From CAYOMP01 sp964405075 (GTDB taxonomy: Bacteria; Bacillota; Clostridia; Lachnospirales; Lachnospiraceae): 23,633 nucleotides of DNA. This document shows positions 1-8,297 of the stretch, piece by piece. The notes under the pieces are model-generated. The model saw nothing but the letters and a program-made list of their open reading frames with translations, did no database searches and had not been told where the DNA came from. A program made the translations under genes and the position numbers. Positions within the stretch are counted from its first letter, which is position 1. Every line of letters starts with the position of its first letter. The DNA is taken from positions 1 through 23,633 of the forward strand of contig CAYOMP010000034.1 in the NCBI GenBank assembly GCA_964405075.1, read 5' to 3'.

Positions 1-808
1 TGTGGAATCTAAGAATATCTTTTCCAATTAAGTGCAAATCAGCCGGCCAGTTAGTCTTGAACTGTTCTGTACTGTTTCCATCAACATCATAACCAATACC
101 TGTGATGTAGTTTGAAAGTGCATCTAACCAAACATATACAACGTGTTTATCATCAAAGTCTACTGGAATTCCCCATTTAAATGATGTTCTTGATACGCAT
201 AAATCCTGAAGTCCAGGAATTAAGAAGTTATTCATCATTTCATTCTTTCTTGATTCTGGCTGAATAAATTCCGGATGTTCATTAATGTGTTTGATTAATC
301 TGTCTGAATAATTGCTAAGCTTTAAGAAGTATGCTTCTTCCTTAGCCGGCTGACATTCTCTACCACAATCCGGACATTTACCATCTACTAACTGAGAAGG
401 TGTAAAAAATGATTCACATGGTGTACAATACATTCCTTCGTAATAACCTTTGTAGATATCTCCCTGTTCATATAATTTCTTAAAAATTTTCTGAACCTGT
501 AATTCATGTTCTTTATCTGTTGTTCTGATAAATTTGTCATATGAAGTGTTCATTAAGTCACAGGTTTCCTTAATAATTCCTGCTACATTATCAACATACT
601 GCTGTGGTGTAATTCCTGCTTCCTGTGCTTTTAATTCGATTTTCTGTCCGTGTTCATCTGTTCCTGTCTGGAAGAAAACATCGTAGCCTTGCTGTCTTTT
701 AAATCTGGCAATACTGTCTGCCAAAATTATTTCATATGTGTTCCCAATATGAGGCTTGCCTGATGTGTAGGCAATTGCTGTTGTCATATAATATTTTCCG
801 CTTTTCAT
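1..808 (-). CDS. metG: Methionyl-tRNA synthetase, N-terminal 269 residues (runs off the window)
   Basis: Charges tRNA-Met with methionine in the cytoplasm. The visible part is the class I Rossmann catalytic domain. It has the HIGH-type signature H20-I-G-N near the start, and the zinc knuckle of the bacterial enzyme as two CxxC pairs, C128-x2-C131 and C145-x2-C148. Further on, segments such as YVWLDALSNY and WPADLHLIGKDI are typical of MetG. The C-terminal part, including KMSKS, lies beyond position 1. The ATG at 808 is preceded by AAAGGAAG about 7 nt upstream. The gene is fed by a T-box leader with an AUG specifier, which agrees with the assignment. No damage is visible. Confidence 0.97.
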   Translation of the reverse strand, partial: MKSGKYYMTTAIAYTSGKPHIGNTYEIILADSIARFKRQQGYDVFFQTGTDEHGQKIELKAQEAGITPQQYVDNVAGIIKETCDLMNTSYDKFIRTTDKEHELQVQKIFKKLYEQGDIYKGYYEGMYCTPCESFFTPSQLVDGKCPDCGRECQPAKEEAYFLKLSNYSDRLIKHINEHPEFIQPESRKNEMMNNFLIPGLQDLCVSRTSFKWGIPVDFDDKHVVYVWLDALSNYITGIGYDVDGNSTEQFKTNWPADLHLIGKDILRFH

Positions 809-910
809 TTAGTTACTTCCTTTCCAACTTATAATAAAATCTTCAACTGTTACTTATGATATTTCAGGAATTACTGGAAAAAGAAAAAATGTGCTCATCT
901 TCGCAACGGG

Positions 911-948
911 TTTTATTTGACAGGAAAGTTCTTTCCTATCGAATAAAA
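911..948. repeat. 38-bp palindromic element, copy 1
   Basis: The two 19-nt arms (911-929 and 930-948) match at 16 of 19 positions; the core reads GACAGGAAAGT/TCTTTCCTATC. It lies in the metG leader between the T-box terminator, with whose T-tract it overlaps, and the metG ribosome binding site. A second copy at 11999-12036 is identical at 31 of 38 positions, and both copies have TCTTCGC just to the left. Confidence 0.75.
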
Positions 949-1228
949 AACGCCTTCCCTGAAATATCCAGGGAAGACGATAATTACCGTGGTACCACTT
1001 CCATTCATCTAAGCCTCGCAGCTTAGACCTCATCGAGTACATTCATACTCTGTCGCTATAACAGGCGACTACCTGTCGTACCCTAGCCACAGCTCAGATA
1101 CGCCACTCAGAAGCCATCTTCAGATTGATTCTAAATATCCCCTCTCAGCATCTCCTTAAAGGTATGGGATTTCTCTGTAAAGTAGAAGTCAAACCTACTC
1201 TCTTCGTCACAGTGTTTTTATTTTATAT
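921..1228 (-). ncRNA. T-box leader (methionine) controlling metG
   Basis: On the minus strand, the conserved T-box segment GTGGTACCACGG lies at about 986-1002, just before an intrinsic terminator. This is the usual arrangement in which uncharged tRNA stabilises an antiterminator. Further 5' are typical stem I features, including a GAAGAGAGTAGG segment near the 5' end. An ATG triplet (complement of 1115-1117) sits directly before CTTCTGAGTGG, the usual place of the specifier, which suggests tRNA-Met sensing. The T-box and terminator are seen directly. The specifier assignment is inferred from position and from the downstream gene. Confidence 0.93.
943..979 (-). terminator. Intrinsic terminator of the metG T-box leader
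   Basis: An 11-bp stem with one mismatch (CGTCTTCCCTG paired with CAGGGAAGGCG) and a 7-nt loop is followed by six Ts on the minus strand. It lies just downstream of the T-box sequence, where it would be in competition with the antiterminator. Confidence 0.92.
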
Positions 1229-1235
1229 GAATATT

Positions 1236-1265
1236 AGAATAACACAGCGAATTACAAAGTGTCAA
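1236..1265 (-). promoter_or_regulatory. Probable sigma-A promoter of the metG leader
   Basis: On the minus strand, a perfect -35 TTGACA (1260-1265) is followed after 18 nt by TATTCT (1236-1241). Transcription would start near 1228, just ahead of the T-box stem I. Confidence 0.65.
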
Positions 1266-1379
1266 GGTAACAAAGGCAACTAACTTAGAGATTTTTTCTG
1301 GTTGCATCACACAAATCATATTCTTCTTTTCTAACACATATCCTATTAATATACATTCAATTTAGTAAGGAGTATTGTT

Positions 1380-3131
1380 TTGTTTAATTTACCTACACCT
1401 GTTTTTAAATTCTATAAATGCAAAAAAATATTTGCACTAATTGTTATTTTCAGTCTTATCTTCTCATTTTGCAGTTGTTCAAATACCAGCAATACTTCTT
1501 CTGCTTTTACTAATTATTGCAACTCTTACTTTGCCGAAGAAGTGACTTCTTCTACAATAAATCTCCATTATACGCTTCACTCTCCCAAGGAATACGGCAT
1601 ATATAAATGTCCTATTTCTTTTGGTCATCTTGATAAAATTACCTTGGATTCTTATCCTGCCAGAACCCAGCAGCGTTTACAGAATCTAAATTCAATAGAT
1701 TACACTAAGCTCTCCTCATCAGAACAATTAACTTATGACATTTTGAAAGAACATTTAACCTTAGAAGCTGATAATGCAAAATTTCTCTATTATAGTGAAT
1801 TATTAAGCCCCGTATGTGGCACTCAAGCCCAGCTTCCTATACTACTATCTGAATATGAATTAAATTCTGAACAAGATATTATAGATTATTTGTCATTACT
1901 ATCGACTATAGAGGAATATTTCAAAGATATCGTTAATTTCGAAAAAGAAAAGGCTAATCAAGGATTATTTATGCCTGATTTTGCTGTAGATGATATTGTT
2001 TCTCAATGCGAGGACTTCATTAATTGTGAGGAAAATTACCTAATCGATACCTTTAATGAACGTATCAAAAATGTATCCGACATTTCTGAAACAGCTACAC
2101 AAAATTATTGTATGCAAAACAAATCTCAGGTTATTAATCACGTTATCCCTGCATACAAATCATTGGTTGAAAATCTGTCCAAGTTAAAAGGAACAGGGAA
2201 AAACAAAGCCGGACTTTGCTACTTACCTGATGGCAGAGCGTATTATGATTATTTAGTAAAATCTTCAACTGGTTCTTTTCGTTCCATTAAGTCCATCTAC
2301 GAGCTCACCTCAAAAACTCTGGAAGAAGACCGCGCCGAATTAACTCAGTTAATTAGTTCTAATCCTGATATTTTGGATCAAGTTGATACATATAACTTTG
2401 CCTTAGAAAAACCAGAGGACATTTTAAATGATTTGAAGGGTAAAATTAATTCTAATTTTCCTAATGTTGAAAATAAAGATTTCACAATTAACTATGTACA
2501 CCCATCCTTAGCCGAGCACATAAGTCCTGCTTTTTATCTGACTCCTACTATTGATTGCTATGATAAAAACAGTATTTATATTAACCCTGAATGTAATTAC
2601 ACAAAAATGGACTTGTATACAACCTTAGCTCATGAAGGCTTTCCCGGACATATGTATCAAAATATATTTTTTAATTCTACTAATCCTGCCCCTATCAGGC
2701 ATATTTTTAACTACGGAGGTTATTCCGAAGGATGGGCTACATATGTGGAAATGTGTTCTTTTTATTTCGCTGATATAGACAAAAATCTTGCAAAGGCACT
2801 GCAACTAAACAATTCTATTTCATTGGGAATCTATGCTAATCTGGATATTCTGATTCACTACTATGGATATGACGAAAACAAATGTTATGATTATTTGAAA
2901 CATTATGGTTTTAAAGACAAAGATACTGCTACAGAAATTTTTCATATTATTATTGAAGAGCCAGCTAATTACCTGAAATACTATTTGGGATATTTGGAGT
3001 TTCTTGAACTTAAAAAATTGGCTAAATCTACTTGGGGCGACAATTACACAGATATGAGATTTCATGAAGCAGTATTAAAAATTGGACCTTGTAGTTTTAC
3101 GGTGCTCGAGAAATATTTGGTGGTGGAGTGA
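1380..3131 (+). CDS. DUF885 family lipoprotein, predicted zinc metallopeptidase-like
   Basis: A 583-residue exported protein. The N-terminus has basic residues, a hydrophobic stretch (about 17-30) and cysteines at 31 and 33, one of which is probably the lipidated residue, so the protein should sit on the outer face of the membrane. The DUF885 hallmark HEGFPGH is at residues 418-424, resembling an HExxH-type metal site, followed by SEGWATYVE with E450 as a possible third ligand. The length is normal for the family. The substrate is unknown; a peptidase role is inferred from the motif. The start is a TTG, chosen because AAGGAG lies 7 nt upstream and no in-frame ATG precedes the signal peptide. 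It is one of few plus-strand genes here and converges on the next gene across a shared terminator. Confidence 0.88.
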   Translation: MFNLPTPVFKFYKCKKIFALIVIFSLIFSFCSCSNTSNTSSAFTNYCNSYFAEEVTSSTINLHYTLHSPKEYGIYKCPISFGHLDKITLDSYPARTQQRLQNLNSIDYTKLSSSEQLTYDILKEHLTLEADNAKFLYYSELLSPVCGTQAQLPILLSEYELNSEQDIIDYLSLLSTIEEYFKDIVNFEKEKANQGLFMPDFAVDDIVSQCEDFINCEENYLIDTFNERIKNVSDISETATQNYCMQNKSQVINHVIPAYKSLVENLSKLKGTGKNKAGLCYLPDGRAYYDYLVKSSTGSFRSIKSIYELTSKTLEEDRAELTQLISSNPDILDQVDTYNFALEKPEDILNDLKGKINSNFPNVENKDFTINYVHPSLAEHISPAFYLTPTIDCYDKNSIYINPECNYTKMDLYTTLAHEGFPGHMYQNIFFNSTNPAPIRHIFNYGGYSEGWATYVEMCSFYFADIDKNLAKALQLNNSISLGIYANLDILIHYYGYDENKCYDYLKHYGFKDKDTATEIFHIIIEEPANYLKYYLGYLEFLELKKLAKSTWGDNYTDMRFHEAVLKIGPCSFTVLEKYLVVE

Positions 3132-3227
3132 GGGAGATTAAAAAATATTTGCTTTGTAAATCTATATATATCATCAAAGCAACTACTATAATTTACATTC
3201 TCAAATCACAAACTACGACAATTATAC

Positions 3228-3263
3228 AAAAATTAAGGGGCTGTTTTCAGCCCCTTAATTTTA
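3228..3263. terminator. Bidirectional intrinsic terminator between convergent genes
   Basis: A stem of about 15 bp (AAAATTAAGGGGCTG paired with CAGCCCCTTAATTTT) with a 4-nt loop is flanked by A-rich and T-rich tracts. It ends the DUF885 gene on the plus strand and the 3291-4370 gene on the minus strand. Confidence 0.9.
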
Positions 3264-3290
3264 CTTATTCTATAAAACAAAAAAAATAAA

Positions 3291-4370
3291 TTATTCATAA
3301 ATCTCACAATAAAAGTAATATGTTGGAGGCGCTTGTCTAATATCCGACAATTCTAATGTATATTCACCGCTTACAGGGTTAGGAATTTCAAACCACAGTT
3401 GAGCCGCATCAACATTTTCATAAATGGTTGTATGAACCACATCATAGGATGTTAATCCATCAGGACTTTTTAATACAAAGGAACCATCGAATCCATTTTG
3501 GCACTCAATAGCTAAAAACAAGGTGTTATTTTCCATATAAGGTTCATTTTCAATTAAATCCGATTTTTCTAAATAAACGGGTACTGTTCCATGCAATGGT
3601 TGAGACGTTTCAGTTTGATTAGTTGAATCCGTTGTCAAAGAACCACTAACCTTTTCATCAGATTTGCTATCTTCTGTTATCTCATCTAAAGCAAGTGTAT
3701 ATACAGTAGTAGCCATATATTCAACGCATTGATTTAATAAATCTGTTGACGGATTCTCTACAAGACACCCCATTGCTAATTTATATTCAGAATTTTTAAG
3801 TGGAATTAAGTATCCGAGTATAACTACATTATCTTTATCATCACATCCATTTAAATTATAAATGTAAAAATATGAATCCTCAAATCCATTTATTGTTCCT
3901 GTTTCATTTGAAACAATATTATACTGGTCAGGCGATGGAAAATTTGTATACTTCTCTTTCAAAAGAGCTTGAGTATAATCAATGTAGTCATACTTTGGAG
4001 CTATATGTGCTGCTACAAAAAGTGTATTTTCATCAAAAGTTGTTTCAATATCTACAGAATTAATAGTATGTTCTGTACCATTTTCTTTACTTCCAATCAT
4101 ATAACAAGTATCATTTATAGGAATTCTATACGTAAGCTCATATGTTGCTGATATTTGTTCTTCATTCCATATCGCTGATGGAAAATCACATAAGTTAGCC
4201 ATATAGGAAGAATTACTATTTACTGATGCATCTAACTCACTCGATATAGTTGCCATATTTGAATCAGCTGAATTTTGTCCCAATTTAAAAAATATAGAAC
4301 TAACTAGAATTAATAATACTCCACCAATTATTATATATATAATTTTCTGTCTTTTATTATTTGAATTCAT
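3291..4370 (-). CDS. Membrane-anchored secreted protein of unknown function
   Basis: I do not recognise this 359-residue protein. A single N-terminal membrane segment (about 10-28) follows a basic start, so it is probably a signal anchor with the rest outside the cell. A mixed domain (about 50-225) is followed by a Ser/Thr/Asp-rich linker (about 230-260) and a C-terminal part rich in beta-type sequence that ends with GEYTLELSD, resembling small extracellular beta-sandwich domains. That resemblance is only an impression. The ATG has AGGAG 9 nt upstream. The gene lies 24 nt after another exported protein gene on the same strand, so the two are probably cotranscribed and may act together at the cell surface. 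Confidence 0.8.
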   Translation of the reverse strand: MNSNNKRQKIIYIIIGGVLLILVSSIFFKLGQNSADSNMATISSELDASVNSNSSYMANLCDFPSAIWNEEQISATYELTYRIPINDTCYMIGSKENGTEHTINSVDIETTFDENTLFVAAHIAPKYDYIDYTQALLKEKYTNFPSPDQYNIVSNETGTINGFEDSYFYIYNLNGCDDKDNVVILGYLIPLKNSEYKLAMGCLVENPSTDLLNQCVEYMATTVYTLALDEITEDSKSDEKVSGSLTTDSTNQTETSQPLHGTVPVYLEKSDLIENEPYMENNTLFLAIECQNGFDGSFVLKSPDGLTSYDVVHTTIYENVDAAQLWFEIPNPVSGEYTLELSDIRQAPPTYYFYCEIYE

Positions 4371-4394
4371 TAAATAAATCTCCTATTAATATCT

Positions 4395-5249
4395 TTAGTA
4401 ACCAAAACTGCTATCATAATACAGTGTATTGATACATTCACCGGTATTCTTATCAAAAACAAACATAAGATATTCTCCTATGTTATGCTCGCAATCTATA
4501 TCAGCCTGAATCAATGCATGAGAACCTCTCCAAAAAGTAGTTTTAAAAAATTCACCAAAGCCATCATGCCATGCATCATTATTTGCTAGATTTTCAAAAC
4601 CAAAACGTTCTTCAAATTCACTAATAGCATCACCATATAAAATGCCATTTCCATCAGCCCTAAAGCCAGTTGGATAATAAGTATTTTCTATACAGTTTAT
4701 TGGCAAAATAAATCTAAGCTCTGCATCTGCTAATAAATTAGATTCTTCTGAACGAGTAAAAAACGCATCAAAATAATCAATTCCATTTTTCTTAACCGTT
4801 AACCAATACCTAACACTACTTGCAATAGCATTAGGATTATATTCATATTCATAAGTAGCACTACTAGATTCAAGCATCTCAACCACTTCAGATAAAGTCA
4901 TTGCTTTATCAACAGTAAAAATATTATCATCGATTTGCATTTTATAATCTTTTACTGTATATTCCAACATTTCGGGAAGTACATTATAAGCGTTAGCTTG
5001 TTTTTCATTTTTAACAGAATCATTAGATATTGTATTCTCTTGCGAACTATCTAATTGTGCCATTTCAGCAAATGTAGCAATCTCTCTTTCCGTTTTAGAA
5101 ACTTCAGTTTCATTTTTTGTTTCAGTTGAAATAACATTAGTAGTGTCATTACTAGCGTCATTAGTAGAAGGAGCTCCACTTACACAACCGATAATTTGAA
5201 AAATAGATAATAGCACTAACAAGCTAATAACTAATTTGTTTTTTTTCAT
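4395..5249 (-). CDS. Lipoprotein of unknown function
   Basis: A 284-residue predicted lipoprotein. The signal peptide has a KKNK start, a leucine-rich core and the lipobox I-I-G-C22. A Ser/Thr/Asn/Glu-rich linker (about 25-85) leads to a globular domain with many aromatic and acidic residues. I cannot place it in a family. The ATG at 5249 has AAGGAG 7 nt upstream. A longer reading from 5351 starts on TTG without a ribosome binding site and puts extra basic and hydrophobic segments before the signal, so I rejected it. It is the first gene of a likely pair with the anchored protein at 3291-4370. The upstream side abuts the remains of an insertion sequence, so its original promoter may be changed. 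Confidence 0.82.
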   Translation of the reverse strand: MKKNKLVISLLVLLSIFQIIGCVSGAPSTNDASNDTTNVISTETKNETEVSKTEREIATFAEMAQLDSSQENTISNDSVKNEKQANAYNVLPEMLEYTVKDYKMQIDDNIFTVDKAMTLSEVVEMLESSSATYEYEYNPNAIASSVRYWLTVKKNGIDYFDAFFTRSEESNLLADAELRFILPINCIENTYYPTGFRADGNGILYGDAISEFEERFGFENLANNDAWHDGFGEFFKTTFWRGSHALIQADIDCEHNIGEYLMFVFDKNTGECINTLYYDSSFGY

Positions 5250-5290
5250 TTTCATTCTCCTTCGCATAATATAAAATAATAGGCGTTTGC

Positions 5291-5323
5291 AAAACACCAA
5301 AAGCCGCATAAATACGGTGTTTT
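5291..5323. repeat. Inverted repeat beside the IS remnant; possible IS left end or terminator
   Basis: AAAACACC (5291-5298) pairs with GGTGTTTT (5316-5323) around an 18-nt loop, with more Ts following on the plus strand. It lies about 95 nt before the broken transposase and 42 nt upstream of the lipoprotein start. It could be the hairpin-bearing left terminus of the element, or a transcription block shielding the element. The right end is lost, so no matching terminal repeat can be checked here. Confidence 0.4.
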
Positions 5324-5416
5324 TTGTTGCTAAAATAAAATATCTCCTCAAAATTTATGGTATATAGAATTGCCTAGAAACTAAATACCAATCCACCTTA
5401 AAGGAGATATACTCAT

Positions 5417-6740
5417 ATGATAACACATAAGCAAGTTACTTTGGCAGATATTTTTGAAGATTGCCAAAATAAATTCAACAACGACAAATATCAGTTTCTC
5501 ACACTTTTTGATGAAGCCATCCACCTTGATGAAATTGTTCTTGTTTCTTTTGTTTCTCACTTTCACGCTCGTACCAGAAGGCCTCGCAATCATCAGACTT
5601 ATCCGATGCTGAAAGCTCTTCTAATCCAGCGCATATTCTCAATCCCGACTGATATTCTTCTGATTGTCTTTCTCAAATACTCTCAGGAATTACGGGATTT
5701 CTGTGGATTTGATGTTGTTCCGTATGCCTCAAAATCCACTCGTTTTAAACAGGATTTTCTTTCAGACTTATAATCGACGTTCGATTTCATGATTGTTCTA
5801 ACCGAACCGATATGCCAAAAACTTGATTCTACTCTTGCATCCATGACAATCTTCGATACCTCTGGTATAGAATCCTGGGTCACTGAAAATAATCCTAAAT
5901 ACGCTAATCGTATTATCAAACAGCTCAAAGCCTTAAAAAAACCATAATCCTGATGATTCTTACGACCCTTATAAAGTTGCCTATGGTTCTATGCCTTCGC
6001 ATGCAGCTTCTAATCAAGCTATCCAACAAATGTATATCAATAGGCATTTTTTGTTATGCCTATAAGTTTGGCATTATTACAAATGGGCTTGGCATTGTTC
6101 GCGACATCACTTTCTATAACAAAGACTTTCTGACTGCTCATTCTGATATTGTTGTGGAGAAAAAATCAGATTCTCCTGACGAGGATAAGTCGCTCGCCGA
6201 CTCCAAAGCATTACTTCCTGTTTTGATTGATTTCTTCCGGAAACATCCACTTATTGAACCAAAGATTTTTCTAGGCGATGCAGCCTTTGATACGATTGAA
6301 ATCTACAAATCTCTTTTGGGAAAAATTTGATTTCAAAAGACTTTTATTCCTCTTAGAGTAAAACTCTCTATGGTAGAAAGCGGCTACACATTCAACGAAA
6401 ACGACATCCCCTGTTGTCCTCATGATCCGTCCTGCCCAATGAAAAGAGAAGGAAGTAAATCTCATTTAAAAAGTAAAATTCCAACCATGAAATTTGTATG
6501 CCCTAAAATTAAACGGGAATACAACCCTACTGGCAAAACCAAGCGCCGCGTATGTCACTGTGATAATCCACGTACCACTTCTTCCTGTGGACGAATGATT
6601 TACATTTATCCAGAGAAAAATCTACGTGCTTATCCTGGTGTTGAACGCGGTTCCGAAGAATGGAACGAAACCTACAAGATACGGATAAATGTAAAAAAAT
6701 CAATCAACCATTTCAAAGATAGTTTCTGCATTACAGGATT
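5417..6740 (+). pseudogene. Decayed IS1182-like DDE transposase
   Basis: Reading across the frames gives a nearly full transposase: an N-terminal DUF772-like part (ELRDFCGFDVVP), then IFDTSGIESWVTENNPKYANRIIKQLK, a middle DDE part (GIVRDITFYNKDF, SPDEDKSLADSK, FLGDAAFDTIEIYKS), a Cys-rich part and NHFKDSFC. It cannot be translated whole. There is an in-frame TAA at 5771-5773, a one-base gain near 5940, a one-base gain in a T-run at 6047-6052 and a TGA at 6328-6330. Homology stops after SFCITG near 6738, so as I recall this family about 50 C-terminal residues and the right end are missing. AAGGAG lies before the original ATG at 5417. The element is immobile by itself. The family is recalled from similar clostridial transposases, not searched. 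Confidence 0.87.
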
Positions 6741-7145
6741 CTATCCTCATTTTCAATCAGGATTGCGAACTTGTTTCGCAATTATCTAATATAAATAATA
6801 TTATTTTTAACACATTGATAAATTATAGCAATAATACAACATTAATGTCAATAATTACAAAATCGTTATACGTCACAATAGGCTAATATAACTAATTTTA
6901 AAAATGATATGCCCCTTTATTTTATTAGTTAATGACTATATTTACAAATTTCAGCTTGAACAATATAAACGAAAATGTGGCATAAAAACATAGATGCCTC
7001 CCTTCAATATCAGAAAGCATCCATATGATTCATCATTTTTCAAATATGTATCTAGATTTCTTATAAAGACTAATATATCTATCTCTTTTTTTAACACTCA
7101 TCATATTATGCGTTTTTCTTTATCGAAAGCTCTTATTTTATGTAA
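6741..7145. other. Intergenic stretch, no supported gene
   Basis: About 400 nt of AT-rich DNA between the truncated transposase and the fcl terminator. A plus-strand frame from 6994 runs into fcl on the other strand and has no ribosome binding site or family features. A minus-strand 20-codon frame starting near 6991 has GGGAGG upstream but is too short to support. No strong hairpin or matching IS end was found. Confidence 0.6.
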
Positions 7146-7180
7146 TAAAAAGCCACCAATAAGTTTTACCTTACTGATGT
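7146..7180 (-). terminator. Intrinsic terminator of gmd-fcl
   Basis: On the minus strand, CATCAGTAAG pairs with CTTATTGGTG (10 bp including two G-U pairs) around GTAAAA, followed by GCTTTTTATT. It lies about 20 nt after the fcl stop codon. Confidence 0.7.
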
Positions 7181-7200
7181 CTTTTCCAATAATCTTTATC

Positions 7201-8148
7201 TTATTTATAATCAAACGAATCCTTACGCTTCAAAAAATCTTCATATGCTACAGCTATTCCATCTTCTAACTCTGTAGTATATTTCCATCCCAAACTCTCT
7301 AATTTGCTAACGTCAAGTAATTTTCTAGGTGTTCCATCTGGTTTAGATGTATCGTACTTAATTTCACCTTCAAAACCAACTACCTTTTTAACTGTTTCTG
7401 CAAGTTCACCAATTGTAAGCTCTTTGCCTGTACCAATATTAACTGTTTCATTTCCTGAATAATTGTTCATTAAATAAACACAGGCATCACCTAAATCATC
7501 TGCAAAAAGGAACTCTCTTAATGGTTTACCTGTTCCCCAAATTACCACTTCTTTTAATCCATCCACCTTAGCATTATGGAATCTTTGAATCATTGCTGGT
7601 AATACGTGGGAATTCTGTGGGTGATAGTTATCATTGATTCCGTAAAGGTTAGTTGGCATTACACTAATATAGTCTGTTCCATGCTGTCTATTAAGGTATT
7701 CACAATATTTCAAACCTGAAATCTTAGCTAAAGCATATGCTTCATTAGTCTGTTCTAATTCACTAGTAAGTAAGCAGCTTTCTGGCATTGGCTGTGGTGC
7801 CATTCTTGGATAAATGCAAGAACTGCCAAGGAATAAAAGCTTCTTAACATTGTTATCAAAGGCAGCCTTAATAACGTTCATTTCCAATATCATGTTTTCG
7901 TACATAAAATCTGCCGGATATAAGCTGTTTGCCATAATTCCGCCAACCTTGGCTGCTCCTAAGAATACGTATTCTGGTTTTTCAGTTGCAAAGAATTCTT
8001 CTACCTTATCCTGGCGTGTTAAATCTAATTCTGCATGAGTTCTTGTAATAATGTTGGTATAACCGTTTTTTTCAAGAGTTCTTATTAATGCAGATCCTAC
8101 TAATCCTCTATGTCCTGCCACATAAATCTTGGCGTTTTTTTCCATCAT
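7201..8148 (-). CDS. fcl: GDP-L-fucose synthase
   Basis: Converts GDP-4-keto-6-deoxy-D-mannose to GDP-L-fucose by 3,5-epimerisation and NADPH reduction in the cytoplasm; the product feeds surface glycans. The 315-residue protein is a short-chain dehydrogenase. It has the nucleotide loop G12-H-R-G15-L-V-G18 and the catalytic set S109/S110 in FLGSSCIYP, Y138 and K142 (YALAK). Length and motifs match the family. The start at 8148 was chosen over an upstream in-frame ATG at 8169 because GAGGAGG lies 8 nt before it; the longer form would include the ribosome binding site. It follows gmd with 149 nt between, and the two catalyse consecutive steps, so cotranscription is likely. Confidence 0.95.
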   Translation of the reverse strand: MMEKNAKIYVAGHRGLVGSALIRTLEKNGYTNIITRTHAELDLTRQDKVEEFFATEKPEYVFLGAAKVGGIMANSLYPADFMYENMILEMNVIKAAFDNNVKKLLFLGSSCIYPRMAPQPMPESCLLTSELEQTNEAYALAKISGLKYCEYLNRQHGTDYISVMPTNLYGINDNYHPQNSHVLPAMIQRFHNAKVDGLKEVVIWGTGKPLREFLFADDLGDACVYLMNNYSGNETVNIGTGKELTIGELAETVKKVVGFEGEIKYDTSKPDGTPRKLLDVSKLESLGWKYTTELEDGIAVAYEDFLKRKDSFDYK

Positions 8149-8297
8149 ATTTTTATCCTCCTCTATCAAAGGTTAAAAGGGATGATTAATTTTCATCCCT
8201 AATTTCCGTATCTCAATATTTTATGTTCAGTTTCTAAATATAATCAAAGTATAATATTGTTATAAAGTTACTACACTAACCAATACATACATTTCTA

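Noticed and set aside
854..1042. Minus-strand 62-codon frame
   Set aside because: It lies wholly inside the T-box leader and the palindromic element; its residues reflect the RNA structure and the repeat.
6935..6991. Minus-strand 20-codon frame with GGGAGG upstream
   Set aside because: Too short, no conserved features visible, and AT-rich DNA makes such frames common.
6994..7269. Plus-strand 91-codon frame
   Set aside because: No ribosome binding site, no recognised domain, and its end overlaps fcl on the other strand.
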